Part shown: positions 16,802-25,987 of the stretch, piece by piece
Layout: the number at the start of each line of letters is the position of its first letter
Position numbering within the stretch: the stretch's first letter is position 1
Assembly: GCF_001274935.1 (NCBI RefSeq)
Contig: NZ_LILC01000002.1
Span: 515,924-579,923, forward strand
Origin: Priestia koreensis
Lineage (GTDB): Bacteria > Bacillota > Bacilli > Bacillales > Bacillaceae_H
Length of the DNA stretch: 64,000 nucleotides
Direction of reading: 5' to 3'
Translations under genes and position numbers: made by a program
The notes under the pieces: model-generated
Seen by the model: only the letters and a program-made list of their open reading frames with translations
Database searches by the model: none
Told to the model about the DNA's origin: nothing

Positions 16802-17962
16802 ATGCATATTCATACGAAACTAGTGCAAGCCGGAATTCGAAAAGACCCTTCTACTGGGTCACTGACAACCCCGATTTATCAAGCATCAACCTTTCAACAT
16901 CCTCGCCTAGGAGAAAGCACGGGATACGACTATTCACGAACGGCTAACCCAACTCGCACAGCGCTTGAAGAAGCCATTGCCGTGTTAGAGGAAGGAGAAG
17001 TAGGGCTCGCTTTTTCATCAGGAATGGCTGCGATTACGTCACTTCTTTATTTATTTAAAAATGGTGATCACCTTGTGGTTTCAGAAGACTTATACGGCGG
17101 AACATATCGCGTATTAAGCGACATTGTTTCGGAGCATGGCATTACCGTTACATATGTGAATACGGCTCATGCTGAAGAGATTGAAGGAGCGGTGCAACCG
17201 AACACGAAAGCGTTGTTCATTGAGACGCCGACAAATCCTCTTACGCACGTAACAGATTTAGAGAAAGCGATTGATATTGCAAAGAAATATGATTTATGGA
17301 CGATTGTAGATAATACGTTCATGTCTCCTTATTTTCAGCGCCCACTCGCATTAGGTGCAGATCTTGTTGTGCATAGTGCAAGCAAATATATTGGTGGTCA
17401 TAATGACGTGATTGGTGGATTGGTCGTTGCGAGATCGAAGGAATTAGGGGAGAACGTACGATTTTATCAAAATGCAGTAGGAGCTATTTTAGGACCACAG
17501 GATTGTTGGCTCTTAATCCGTGGGTTAAAAACATTAGGTCTACGCATGGAACGACATCAAGAAAATGCGCTCAAAATTGCTCAGTGGCTCACAGAGTGCG
17601 AGCAGGTCGAAACAGTTTACTATCCGGGACTAGCGGATCACCCTGGTCATGACATTATGAAGCGTCAGGCAACAGGATTCGGTGGCATGATTTCTTTCAC
17701 CGTAAAGGAAGAGGAACTCGTCCCGTTTCTACTGGAGCATTTAAAAGTCATTACGTTTGCTGAAAGTCTTGGTGGAGTAGAAAGCTTAATTACGTTTCCA
17801 GCTCGTCAAACGCACGCCGATATTCCAGAAGAGATCCGTAATAGCATCGGTGTAACCAATTCGTTACTACGACTATCGGTTGGAATTGAACATGTTGATG
17901 ATTTAATTGAAGATCTAAAGGAGGTATTCCATGAGTTTGCAAAAACAGCCGTCAACCATTGA
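16802..17962 (+). CDS. metI: Cystathionine gamma-synthase / O-acetylhomoserine (thiol)-lyase
   Basis: A PLP enzyme of methionine synthesis that joins an activated homoserine to cysteine or sulfide. The 386-residue product shows the Cys/Met metabolism fold: YDYSRTANPTR, AFSSGMAAI, the PLP-lysine motif VVHSASKYIGGHNDV, and the C-terminal SLGGVESLITFPARQTH. It resembles B. subtilis MetI (373 aa) but is longer by the insert around NHPGHDI-type residues. ATG 16802 is in frame and AAAGGAGCG lies upstream. It is under SAM riboswitch control, and metC overlaps its 3' end by 32 bases. Confidence 0.9.
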   Translation: MHIHTKLVQAGIRKDPSTGSLTTPIYQASTFQHPRLGESTGYDYSRTANPTRTALEEAIAVLEEGEVGLAFSSGMAAITSLLYLFKNGDHLVVSEDLYGGTYRVLSDIVSEHGITVTYVNTAHAEEIEGAVQPNTKALFIETPTNPLTHVTDLEKAIDIAKKYDLWTIVDNTFMSPYFQRPLALGADLVVHSASKYIGGHNDVIGGLVVARSKELGENVRFYQNAVGAILGPQDCWLLIRGLKTLGLRMERHQENALKIAQWLTECEQVETVYYPGLADHPGHDIMKRQATGFGGMISFTVKEEELVPFLLEHLKVITFAESLGGVESLITFPARQTHADIPEEIRNSIGVTNSLLRLSVGIEHVDDLIEDLKEVFHEFAKTAVNH

Positions 17963-19112
17963 GTTTGGAACAAAATTGATTCATGCGAAAACAGGAATTG
18001 GAGAACATTACGGTGCAGTAAGCGTCCCAATTTACCAAGTTTCTACCTTTAATCAAGAAGCATCAGACAACGATGGGAAATACGATTATTCTCGTTCAGG
18101 AAATCCGACTCGTGAAGCGCTTGAAAATACGATTGCACAACTAGAAAATGGCTATGCAGGCTTTGCTTTTTCATCAGGGATGGCCGCTATTTCTTCCGTC
18201 TTGTGTCTGTTTAAATCTGGAGATGAGATTGTCGTCTCGGATGATACATACGGGGGGACCTACCGTGTATTAACACAGCTTTTTAATCGTTTTGGTATTA
18301 AAGCTGTATTTGCGGATACGACTAATGTAGCAGCTGTTAAGGAAGCCATTACCCCGCAGACAAAAGCCATTTACCTCGAAACACCGTCAAATCCATTTCT
18401 CAGCGTAACGGATATTAAAGAAGTAGCCACTGTCGCAGGGGAACAGGAGATTTTAACGATTGTGGATAATACGTTCTTAACGCCCTACCTACAGCAACCA
18501 CTAGAGCTCGGAGCAGATATTGTCATTCATAGCGCCACAAAATATATTAGCGGTCATAGCGACGTAGTAGGAGGCCTAGTTGTAACAGCAACAGAGCCTT
18601 TGGCAAATGAAATTAAATTTATTCAAAATGCATTCGGAGCGATATTAGGACCTCAAGACTGTTGGCTTTTATTAAGAGGGTTAAAAACGCTAAAAGTGCG
18701 TCTAGAGCAACAGCAGAAAACCGCTCATCAGCTTGCACAGTGGCTACAAGAGCATGAAGAGGTGGAAGAAACCTTTTATCCAGGCTTAACATCTCATCCT
18801 GACTACGAGTTATCCAAACAGCAAACAAGCGGAGCAGGGGGAATGATTTCGTTTAAGCTTAAAACTCCAGAGCATGCGAAGCAATTTTTACAAGACGTTC
18901 AGTTTGCTTCTGTCGGAGTTAGTTTAGGTGGGGTGGAAACGATTTTAACGCAGCCAGCGACGATGTCTCATGCAAGCATACCAGAGGCGAAGCGTCTTGA
19001 GCGTGGCATTACCGAATCACTCATCCGTATTTCAGTGGGACTTGAGGAATTTACAGATTTGAAGCAGGACTTTGAACAAGCGCTAGAAAAACATCCCCAA
19101 ACGGCAAAATGA
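17931..19112 (+). CDS. metC: Cystathionine beta-lyase
   Basis: A PLP enzyme that cleaves cystathionine to homocysteine, the step after MetI. The 393-residue product has YDYSRSGNPTREALE, AFSSGMAAISS, the PLP-lysine motif VIHSATKYISGHSDVVGG, and VSLGGVETILTQPATMSH. Length and order agree with B. subtilis MetC (390 aa). ATG 17931 has AAAGGAGG just upstream, inside metI, so translation is coupled. Specificity between gamma-synthase and beta-lyase cannot be set by motif alone; the gene order metI-metC behind an S-box supports the call. Confidence 0.88.
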   Translation: MSLQKQPSTIEFGTKLIHAKTGIGEHYGAVSVPIYQVSTFNQEASDNDGKYDYSRSGNPTREALENTIAQLENGYAGFAFSSGMAAISSVLCLFKSGDEIVVSDDTYGGTYRVLTQLFNRFGIKAVFADTTNVAAVKEAITPQTKAIYLETPSNPFLSVTDIKEVATVAGEQEILTIVDNTFLTPYLQQPLELGADIVIHSATKYISGHSDVVGGLVVTATEPLANEIKFIQNAFGAILGPQDCWLLLRGLKTLKVRLEQQQKTAHQLAQWLQEHEEVEETFYPGLTSHPDYELSKQQTSGAGGMISFKLKTPEHAKQFLQDVQFASVGVSLGGVETILTQPATMSHASIPEAKRLERGITESLIRISVGLEEFTDLKQDFEQALEKHPQTAK

Positions 19113-19113
19113 T

Positions 19114-19147
19114 AAAAAGGAAGCAACGGATGCGTTGCTTCCTTTTT
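19114..19147. terminator. Bidirectional terminator after metC
   Basis: AAAAAGGAAGCAACG-GATG-CGTTGCTTCCTTTTT is a perfect 15-bp stem between convergent genes. Confidence 0.92.
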
Positions 19148-19412
19148 AACGATGTAACAGTTCTTCATATAGTGTGTGATGAAGGCGAATTAACGCTAAC
19201 TGATCTCCCTCTGGAAGGGAAGATTCTAAAATGCGTGTGAGAGCAAAATGGTACTTCATGTGTAGAGGCTTTCGTACACGAGGGTGTGTCATTTCATCCC
19301 CTAATTCTTTTTGAATGGCCTCTTTTAGAGTAAACTCAGCTGTTTCAAGTGTAGGAAGAGCGCGGCTACTCCAAAGCGTGCGGTAAGCTGATAGTAGTTG
19401 TTCGTAGTTCAT
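19146..19412 (-). CDS. Hypothetical 88-residue protein
   Basis: A soluble, helical-looking protein beginning MNYEQLLSAYRTLWSSRALP and ending HHTLYEELLHR. I do not recognise the family. AGAAGGAGAAGG precedes the start, so translation is likely. Between it and the SIMPL gene upstream is an inverted repeat (CTTCTCA near 19459 and TGAGAAGG near 19487). It may be a separate short transcript ending at the shared terminator with metC. Confidence 0.6.
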   Translation of the reverse strand: MNYEQLLSAYRTLWSSRALPTLETAEFTLKEAIQKELGDEMTHPRVRKPLHMKYHFALTRILESSLPEGDQLALIRLHHTLYEELLHR

Positions 19413-19507
19413 TTCCTTCTCCTTCTAGGTTACGGCCTGTCTAAGAAGGTGGAAAACCTTCTCACGTGATCTAGTACATTTTCTCATGAGAAGGTAGTCG
19501 TCGTCCA

Positions 19508-20167
19508 TTAGGAATAGTGAAACCAAGCGCGCACAGCAGCACTTATTTTGAGTGTTTGTGGTTGAATAGGAGTAGAAGAAGCGGCAAATCCTTTATAGGA
19601 AGCTTGAAAATCCTGCGTATACTGAGAGGATTCTTCAATGATTTTAAATGGAATTCGCTGAAGAGGAACCTGCATCGTCTGTGCCAAGGTAGCTGCTTTT
19701 TCCTGGGCGTTTAATAATGCATCCGTTAAGGCTTGCTGGTAGTATTGCTCAGGTTTTTTAACGCTGAATTGAATGTCCTGAGCTAAATTTGCGCCGCCTG
19801 TAAGTGCTGTATCATAGACCTGCCCAGCTTGTTTCACATCGCTAACCGTAATTTCAAATAAATGAAGAACTTCATAGCCAATTAGCGTCGAGTGTCCATC
19901 GTGGTAATCATAACGTGGATGAACCGAAAAGGATTTCGTTTCAATTTGGCCATTTTGAATGCCAATTTGATGAAGAGCTTGAATCATATCGTTCGATAAT
20001 TGAGCATTTTTTTTCAGCGCTTCTTGAACAGTTAATTCTTCCGTGCGAACTCCAATCGTTAACGAAATTTGATCTGGCATGACTTCAATCTCTGATTTTC
20101 CGTTTACCGTGAGCGCATTGAGATGATCGTGCTCAAGATAATGATCCTGATGGTAGAGCCCATTCAT
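19508..20167 (-). CDS. SIMPL domain (DUF541) protein
   Basis: A 219-residue protein of the SIMPL/oxidative-stress-defence (DUF541) family. It has the usual opening LTVNGKSEIEVMPDQISLTIGV, a TEELTVQEALKKNAQLSNDM helix and the middle HPRYDYHDGHSTLIGYEV. No signal peptide is evident, unlike many periplasmic members, so it is probably cytoplasmic. The function is not well defined. CGGAGG lies before ATG 20167. It lies downstream of the sodium/proline symporter gene on the same strand, but a terminator stands between them. Confidence 0.85.
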   Translation of the reverse strand: MNGLYHQDHYLEHDHLNALTVNGKSEIEVMPDQISLTIGVRTEELTVQEALKKNAQLSNDMIQALHQIGIQNGQIETKSFSVHPRYDYHDGHSTLIGYEVLHLFEITVSDVKQAGQVYDTALTGGANLAQDIQFSVKKPEQYYQQALTDALLNAQEKAATLAQTMQVPLQRIPFKIIEESSQYTQDFQASYKGFAASSTPIQPQTLKISAAVRAWFHYS

Positions 20168-20232
20168 ACAATAAACCTCCGTTCGAAATAATCGTATCCC
20201 TCATATATATGTTTCAGTTACCGTTCTTAAAA

Positions 20233-20264
20233 CGAAAAAAGAGTAGAGAATGACTCTCTACTCT
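20233..20264 (-). terminator. Terminator after the sodium/proline symporter gene
   Basis: On the minus strand, AGAGTAGAGA and TCTCTACTCT pair around a short loop and are followed by TTTTTTCG. Confidence 0.8.
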
Positions 20265-20272
20265 AAAAATCA

Positions 20273-21757
20273 TTACATAGCTTTGAGTTCTCTTTCTAAC
20301 GTCGTTTCCATTTCGTCAAACGTGTCTTGTACGTCGGCAGAAGGTTTTTTGGTGAACAAGCTAACTACAATGACAGCGAGGAGGCTTAAGAAGAATCCAG
20401 GAATCATTTCATATAGTTTTGGACTTAATCCTGCATTCACCCATATGAGGACGGTCGCAGCGCCAACAATCATTCCTGATAGCGCTCCCCACTTCGTCAT
20501 ACGTTTCCAAAAGAGACTTAGCAAGACAGCGGGTCCAAATGCAGATCCAAATCCAGCCCATGCGTAGCCAACTAAATCTAAAATCGTTTTGCTCGGAGTG
20601 AGGGACATTAAAATGCCGATCACAGCGACTACTAAAACAGATAGGCGTCCAAAAAATACAAGTTCTTTATCTGTAGCTTGTCGTCTAAAGAACGTTTTGT
20701 AAATATCCTCAGTCAGTCCACTTGAGGTTACGAGTAACTGCGAAGAAATGGTACTCATGATCGCTGCTAAAATAGCAGATAAGAGGAAACCTGTAATTAA
20801 TGGATGGAATAAAATATGTGAAAACTCAATAAAAATCGTCTCTGGATCTTTTAGTGACATCCCGTTCTGCTTGTAATACGAAATGCCGACAAGCCCGGTT
20901 AACATAGCTCCAACGATGGAAACCGCCATCCAACCGATTCCGATACGCCTCGCAGAGCGAATTTCTTTAATGGACGTAATGGCCATAAAGCGCACGATAA
21001 TGTGAGGCTGACCAAAATACCCAAGTCCCCATGCTAACAGAGAAACAATGCCGATTACGGTCGTGCCTTCAAAGAAGTTTAGCAGCGCTGGGTTGACATC
21101 TTTAATGATAGTAAAAGAGGTCTTAACCCCACCAACATCCGTAAACGCGACGATTGGTACAAGGACAAGGGCGACGAACATAATAACTCCTTGCACAAAA
21201 TCTGTTAAGCTGACGGCTAAAAACCCCCCAAACAAGGTGTAAGCAATAACGACACCGGCCGTTAGTATCATGCCCCATTTATAATCAAGCCCAAAGGAGG
21301 ACTGAAACAGTCGCCCACCTGATACAAGTCCTGATGAGATATAAAGCGTGAAGAATACGATGATAACAACTGCTGATACAGTACGAAGGATTCGCGAGGT
21401 ATCATGAAATCGATTTTCGAAATAGTCTGGAATTGTAATCGAGTCATTTGCTACTTCTGTATATGTTCGTAGTCGAGGCGCAATAAGTAAATAATTTAAG
21501 TAGGCTCCAATTAGTAACCCAACGGCAATCCACAAACTTGATACACCGTCTTTGAACATGGCGCCTGGTAATCCCATGAGCATCCATCCACTCATATCTG
21601 CTGCCCCAGCGGATAATGCTGTAACAGCAGGACCTAATCCGCGTCCCCCGAGCATATAACCTGATACATCGTCTGTGCTTTTTTTATACGCATAAATCCC
21701 AATTCCGATCATCCCTAAAAAATAAATGGCTAATGAAATATAAACTCCTATGTCCAC
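20273..21757 (-). CDS. Sodium/proline symporter (PutP/OpuE type)
   Basis: A 494-residue sodium:solute symporter with about 13 membrane helices. The signature GGRGLGPAVTALSAGAADMS and MLMGLPGAMF, TLFGGFLAVSLTDFVQG and YFGQPHIIVRFMAI are diagnostic of PutP/OpuE. It imports proline with sodium, either as a nutrient (PutP) or osmoprotectant (OpuE); it closely resembles B. subtilis OpuE (492 aa). No putB or putC gene is adjacent. A cre-like site lies about 160 bp upstream of the start, which would suit a catabolic role. I found no good SigB promoter, which B. subtilis opuE has. Confidence 0.9.
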   Translation of the reverse strand: MDIGVYISLAIYFLGMIGIGIYAYKKSTDDVSGYMLGGRGLGPAVTALSAGAADMSGWMLMGLPGAMFKDGVSSLWIAVGLLIGAYLNYLLIAPRLRTYTEVANDSITIPDYFENRFHDTSRILRTVSAVVIIVFFTLYISSGLVSGGRLFQSSFGLDYKWGMILTAGVVIAYTLFGGFLAVSLTDFVQGVIMFVALVLVPIVAFTDVGGVKTSFTIIKDVNPALLNFFEGTTVIGIVSLLAWGLGYFGQPHIIVRFMAITSIKEIRSARRIGIGWMAVSIVGAMLTGLVGISYYKQNGMSLKDPETIFIEFSHILFHPLITGFLLSAILAAIMSTISSQLLVTSSGLTEDIYKTFFRRQATDKELVFFGRLSVLVVAVIGILMSLTPSKTILDLVGYAWAGFGSAFGPAVLLSLFWKRMTKWGALSGMIVGAATVLIWVNAGLSPKLYEMIPGFFLSLLAVIVVSLFTKKPSADVQDTFDEMETTLERELKAM

Positions 21758-21914
21758 CTAATCGCTCCCTTTTTTCTCTTTTTTTAAATTCGAAATAATT
21801 TTCAAATTTTTCTGCTTATGGTTATTTAACCTATCAAACAATGAATATCAATTCAACCCAACTAGATGTTCAAAAAGAACAAGCAGGAATTGACAAATGC
21901 TATAACCTTGCATA

Positions 21915-21928
21915 TGTAAGCGTTTACT
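21915..21928. promoter_or_regulatory. cre-like CcpA site
   Basis: TGTAAGCGTTTACT matches the cre consensus TGWAANCGNTNWCA at 13 of 14 positions and is nearly palindromic. It could regulate the symporter gene, helD or both. Confidence 0.55.
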
Positions 21929-22054
21929 AAAATAAATTAAAGTAAAAATATTTTGAATATTAAAATTATTAATTTCGCCAAATTTTTCTGTTGGTTTTAA
22001 ATAAAAAGGAGCAGATCACCAGCGTACAAACGGAATAAATTAGGTGTAAGAAAA

Positions 22055-22083
22055 TTGTGTGCGGTTTCATTATGTGGTATATT
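22055..22083 (+). promoter_or_regulatory. SigA promoter of helD
   Basis: TTGTGT (22055-22060), 17-base spacer, TATATT (22078-22083). The transcript would start near 22090 with a 75-base leader. Confidence 0.75.
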
Positions 22084-22166
22084 AGAGGGTGCTTTCACAA
22101 AAATTAGACCCTCTCAAACACCCTCATATGACATCTTTTAAGCATGAAAAGTGAAAGGAGAAAATC

Positions 22167-24455
22167 ATGACTATCCAGAAACATCCGGATTATTCCAAAG
22201 AAACGGAGCGTCTTTCCTACACAAAAGGATACATGCAGGCCATTATCCAACTAGCAGAACTCAACCAAGGACAGCACAAAACTAATTTAAAAGAAGCAAT
22301 GGAAGGCATTGGAGACTCTGACAGCAGCTTGAACTACACGAGCTTACTTGCGACGAGCAACTTTTTGAACATTGCTGAAGGAGAGCTGAAGCATTTAAAA
22401 GAAGTACTTCCAAGACCTTATTTTGCGCGCATTAATTTCAAAGCAGCCGATAAGCAGGAGGAAGAGATTCTTTATATTGGAAAGATTTCGCTTCATGAGC
22501 CTGAAACGCAAGAGCCGATCGTCATTGATTGGCGGTCACCGATTGCCAATGTTTACTACGATGGTCGTATTGGGGATGTATCGTATGAGGCTTACGGAGA
22601 AGAGTACGAAGGAAACTTATCGAAGAAGCGCCAATATAAAATCGAAGACGGAAAGCTGCTGGATTTTCGTGATGTGGACTTAACGACAACAGATGAACTG
22701 TTACAGGAATCATTAGCAGGAAAAGCTGATCACCGTTTGACAGAGATCGTGTCGACGATTCAAGCGGAACAGAACCAAATTATTCGTGCTGACTTGAACC
22801 GTCCGATTATCGTGCAGGGCGCTGCGGGAAGCGGAAAAACGACTATTGCGTTGCATCGTATTTCCTATTTCTTGTATCACTACGCCGATTCGTTCCGACC
22901 AGAAGAATTAATGATTATTGCTCCGAACCGAATGTTTATTGATTACATAGGGGACGTACTTCCAGAGCTTGGAGTAAACCGTATTCGCCAAACGACGTAT
23001 ATTGATTATATGCAAGAAGCCATTGGCGAAAAAATGAAGGTTCGTTCTCCACAGGCGAAGTTGATTAAGCTAGTGAACGGTGAATGGGAAGATCCGACCT
23101 TTGAAAAATGGGTATCCGGTTTTAAAGGGAGCTTAAAATATAAGAAGTTGCTGGACCGTTACATTAGCAGAATACGCTTAGAGCTTTGTCCGAAAGACGA
23201 TTTTATGCTTGAAAAATACCGTCTTGTGAACGGGACAAAGCTAAAGCGTTTGTATTTAACGGATTATAATTATCTATCCTTCCAAAAACGCAATGATAAA
23301 ATTAAGGAAGTATTAAAATCTCACTTACGTCAAAAAAAGAAGATGATTTTAGACAATATCCAAAAAAAATACGATACGATGCTTGAGCAAGCACTATTTC
23401 ATGTTCAGAACAAAGAAAAGCGAAAACAGCGAGTTGTCGATGTGATGGAATGGAAGGAAGAGCGATTTAATACGCTTCAAAAAGAAGCAAAGACTGCTGT
23501 TTCGCGTTATATGAAGCCACTCACGCCGAAGAAAATGTTGACCTATTACAAAGAACTGTTCAATGATGCCAATCTGTTTGCAGAGGTAAGTGAAGACATT
23601 TTGTCAACGCAGCAGTCGGAACGATTTAGGCTATATCAGCAGGATCTTCTAGCAGGAAAAGAATTTGAAGTCGAGGATCTAGCGCCTCTTTTCTATATTA
23701 AGCATAAAATTAACGGCATACCAAAGGAAAAACGTGCTCGAAATGTGGTAATTGACGAAGCGCAAGATTATAGCCACTTTCAACTTTACGCTCTAAAAGC
23801 GGGACTTGAAACAGACATGTTTACTGTCGTGGGTGATTTAGCACAAGGAATTCATTCCTATAGAGGATTAAAAAGCTGGAAGACGGTTACTGAAAAAATT
23901 CTTCCGCGGTCTAATTTTATGACCCTTAAAAAAAGCTATCGAACAACCATTGAAATTATGGATTTGGCAAATGCGACATTGCAACTTTTAAAACAGGATT
24001 TCCCAACGGTTGAGCCTGTCGTTCGGCATGGACAAAAGCCGTCATTTCAATCATTTGAAGGGGAGGAAGAGTTTGCTGCTTCTGTTTTAAAAAGCGTAGA
24101 AGAAAGCAGAGAAAAGGGCTGTGATTTGATCGCGGTGATTGGAAAGAATGACCGCGAGTGTGCCGTGATTTATGAGCTTATGAAAAAGCATAGCACAGAA
24201 CCTGTACAGCTCCTTTTAGAGCATGAACCGATGAACAAAGGACACCTTTTGATCATGCCATCATATGTTTCAAAGGGATTAGAGTTTGATTCGGTTATTA
24301 TCGCCTGCTACAACGATTTGTATGAACAAACTGAATTAGATGTGAAGCTTTTATATGTCGCGATGACACGGGCCATGCATGAGCTACATTTAATCAGCCC
24401 CGATCGTGAGAAGTTGTTGTTGCATCAATTAAAAGAAGGTATTCTTCGCCCATGA
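22167..24455 (+). CDS. helD: HelD, RNA polymerase-recycling helicase-like ATPase
   Basis: HelD is a UvrD/Rep-like SF1 ATPase that binds RNA polymerase and releases stalled complexes in Gram-positive bacteria. The 762-residue product has an N-terminal coiled-coil arm, DWRSPIANVYYDG, Walker A GAAGSGKTTIALHR, Walker B VVIDEAQDYS, KKSYRTT (motif IV), SYVSKGLEFDSVII and a C-terminal YVAMTRAMHEL (motif VI). Size and motif set fit B. subtilis HelD/YvgS (774 aa). AAAGGAGA precedes ATG 22167. UvrD- or PcrA-type helicases are excluded by the short N-terminal half and the split ATPase layout. Confidence 0.92.
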   Translation: MTIQKHPDYSKETERLSYTKGYMQAIIQLAELNQGQHKTNLKEAMEGIGDSDSSLNYTSLLATSNFLNIAEGELKHLKEVLPRPYFARINFKAADKQEEEILYIGKISLHEPETQEPIVIDWRSPIANVYYDGRIGDVSYEAYGEEYEGNLSKKRQYKIEDGKLLDFRDVDLTTTDELLQESLAGKADHRLTEIVSTIQAEQNQIIRADLNRPIIVQGAAGSGKTTIALHRISYFLYHYADSFRPEELMIIAPNRMFIDYIGDVLPELGVNRIRQTTYIDYMQEAIGEKMKVRSPQAKLIKLVNGEWEDPTFEKWVSGFKGSLKYKKLLDRYISRIRLELCPKDDFMLEKYRLVNGTKLKRLYLTDYNYLSFQKRNDKIKEVLKSHLRQKKKMILDNIQKKYDTMLEQALFHVQNKEKRKQRVVDVMEWKEERFNTLQKEAKTAVSRYMKPLTPKKMLTYYKELFNDANLFAEVSEDILSTQQSERFRLYQQDLLAGKEFEVEDLAPLFYIKHKINGIPKEKRARNVVIDEAQDYSHFQLYALKAGLETDMFTVVGDLAQGIHSYRGLKSWKTVTEKILPRSNFMTLKKSYRTTIEIMDLANATLQLLKQDFPTVEPVVRHGQKPSFQSFEGEEEFAASVLKSVEESREKGCDLIAVIGKNDRECAVIYELMKKHSTEPVQLLLEHEPMNKGHLLIMPSYVSKGLEFDSVIIACYNDLYEQTELDVKLLYVAMTRAMHELHLISPDREKLLLHQLKEGILRP

Positions 24456-24490
24456 ACGAATGCAGGAGGTTTTCCTGCGTTCGTTTTTTT
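24455..24490 (+). terminator. Terminator after helD
   Basis: AACGAATGCAGGA-GGTTT-TCCTGCGTTCGTTTTTTT is a strong stem at the helD stop. Confidence 0.9.
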
Positions 24491-24582
24491 ACACTTATAA
24501 AATAGTGCTTGTTATTTCATTGTTTATTTGGAATAATTTACTTTTGTAAAAGACGAAATCAAAACAGTGTGAGGAATATTGA

Positions 24583-25374
24583 ATGAAACAATTTTGGGAT
24601 TTTGGTATGGAGCAAGCCAAATCGTGTATCTTTCCTGTCGTCATCTTTTTATCATTGGCCATTACAAAAGTCATCCACTTGTCTCTTATCGCTCGGTATG
24701 ACCTTATTTTAATCATCTGCCTTGTTACACAGGTGCTGATGGTCGTAACGAAGCGAGAGACGTGGGATGAAGTCAAGGTTATTTGCGTCTTTCATCTCAT
24801 TGGATTGGCGCTTGAACTGTACAAAACACACATGGGATCATGGGCATATCCTGAAGAAGCGTGGACAAAAATTTCCGGTGTTCCTTTATATAGCGGCTTT
24901 ATGTATGCGAGCGTGGCGAGTTACATGTGCCAAGCGTGGCGAAGGTTTGATATAACGCTTGGGAATTGGCCATCTACGTGGGTTGTCTGTGCATTGAGCG
25001 CAGGGATTTATTTTAACTTCTATACGGATCACTTTATTTACGATTTTCGCTGGGTATTAAAAGTAGCAACGTTAATCATTTTTCATCGAACGGTTGTGTA
25101 TTTTACGGTTAATGACCGAACATATAAGATGCCCGTTGCGCTTTCATTTGTCTTAATTGGTTTCTTTATTTGGGTAGCGGAAAACATTGCGACCTTTTTT
25201 AGCGCCTGGCAATATCCAAATCAAGAGCAAGGTTGGCACCTCGTTGGGATCGGGAAGATGAGTTCTTGGCTCCTTCTGGTCATTGTAAGCTTCATGATTG
25301 TGGCGACACTAAAGCATGTAAAGGGAAAAATGAAACAAGCACCGAAGCTCAAAACAGAAAAAACCTCCTTTTAA
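24583..25374 (+). CDS. DUF817 integral membrane protein (YoaT-like)
   Basis: A 263-residue membrane protein with about eight hydrophobic segments, including KSCIFPVVIFLSLAITKVI and LSWLLLVIVSFMIVATL-type helices. The pattern ELYKTHMGSWAYPEEAWTKI and PLYSGFMYASVASYMCQAWR is characteristic of the DUF817 family (YoaT in B. subtilis). Conserved Trp, His, Tyr and Asp residues in the loops (YTDHFIYDFRW) hint at a ligand or catalytic role, but the function is unknown. GTGAGGAAT lies before ATG 24583. It is flanked by terminators, so it is probably monocistronic. Confidence 0.85.
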   Translation: MKQFWDFGMEQAKSCIFPVVIFLSLAITKVIHLSLIARYDLILIICLVTQVLMVVTKRETWDEVKVICVFHLIGLALELYKTHMGSWAYPEEAWTKISGVPLYSGFMYASVASYMCQAWRRFDITLGNWPSTWVVCALSAGIYFNFYTDHFIYDFRWVLKVATLIIFHRTVVYFTVNDRTYKMPVALSFVLIGFFIWVAENIATFFSAWQYPNQEQGWHLVGIGKMSSWLLLVIVSFMIVATLKHVKGKMKQAPKLKTEKTSF

Positions 25375-25390
25375 AGGGAGGTTTTTTCTG
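25356..25390. terminator. Bidirectional terminator between DUF817 and yhcN-like genes
   Basis: AGAAAAAACCTCC-TTTTAAA-GGGAGGTTTTTTCT is symmetrical with A/T runs on both sides. Confidence 0.9.
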
Positions 25391-25397
25391 TTCGTGA

Positions 25398-25934
25398 TTA
25401 ATTATTTGTCGGGAATGAACGTTGGAAGAATTCTGAGATTTCTTTTCCTAAACCAGATACAGGGTTGCCTTTTTCAAGCTGTTTTCCGTAACCTTGCATA
25501 CGGTCAAACACATCAGGATTAGTTGAAACAAACACATCATTGATGCTGTTGTCTGATTTACGCACTTCTTTGGCAATTTTCTTTTTCACTTCTTTTGTAC
25601 GATCTTCGTTTACATTGTCTTCTAAAATAGCTGCTACGTATGCATTATGATTGGTTGTAATCACGTTTGCATCTTTAACATCTTTTAATTTTGTAATACG
25701 ATTTGCTGCCTCATCTGCAACGTCCATGCGATCAGCACGGTTGTTGTTATCATCATTGATATTTGCGTCGTTGTCGACATTACCACTCATATCATTGTCA
25801 TTATTTTTGTAGCTGACGTTACGCGTGCCGTTATCGTTCATTCCATCGTCTTGACCTTCATTTTTAGATGAACATCCAGTAATTAATGATACAGCTAATG
25901 CTCCATATAAAGTTGCTGTTAGTAGCTTTTTCAT
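25398..25934 (-). CDS. YhcN/YlaJ-type sporulation lipoprotein
   Basis: A 178-residue lipoprotein. The signal peptide MKKLLTATLYGALAVSLITG is followed by the lipobox Cys (C21), then an Asp/Asn-rich linker and a YhcN/YlaJ domain (RITKLKDVKDANVITTNHNA, EVRKSDNSINDVFVSTNPDV). Family members sit in the forespore inner membrane and influence germination or outgrowth. ATG 25934 is chosen over GTG 25943 since AAGGAG is about 10 bases from the former but nearly touches the latter. A good SigG promoter lies directly upstream. Confidence 0.87.
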   Translation of the reverse strand: MKKLLTATLYGALAVSLITGCSSKNEGQDDGMNDNGTRNVSYKNNDNDMSGNVDNDANINDDNNNRADRMDVADEAANRITKLKDVKDANVITTNHNAYVAAILEDNVNEDRTKEVKKKIAKEVRKSDNSINDVFVSTNPDVFDRMQGYGKQLEKGNPVSGLGKEISEFFQRSFPTNN

Positions 25935-25958
25935 GTAAACCACACTCCTTTTTATTTT

Positions 25959-25987
25959 TATAATGCGTTTTATCGTTTGTTTTATTC
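25959..25987 (-). promoter_or_regulatory. SigG promoter of the yhcN-like gene
   Basis: On the minus strand GAATA (-35, fits GNATR), a 17-base spacer and CATTATA (-10, fits CATNHTA fully) match the forespore SigG consensus. The transcript would start about 20 bases before the gene. Confidence 0.75.

Larger units (their letters stand above)
21758..22166. other. Divergent regulatory region between the symporter gene and helD
   Basis: About 400 A/T-rich bases with no gene. It holds a cre-like site, a strong helD promoter (22055-22083), a second plus-strand candidate TTGACA (21890-21895)-17-TATGTA, and a leader able to form alternative hairpins. Confidence 0.6.

Noticed and set aside
21758..21890. 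SigB promoter for the proline symporter gene
   Set aside because: The best match (CTTTTT, 12 bases, GGGTTG on the minus strand) has too many mismatches to the SigB consensus.
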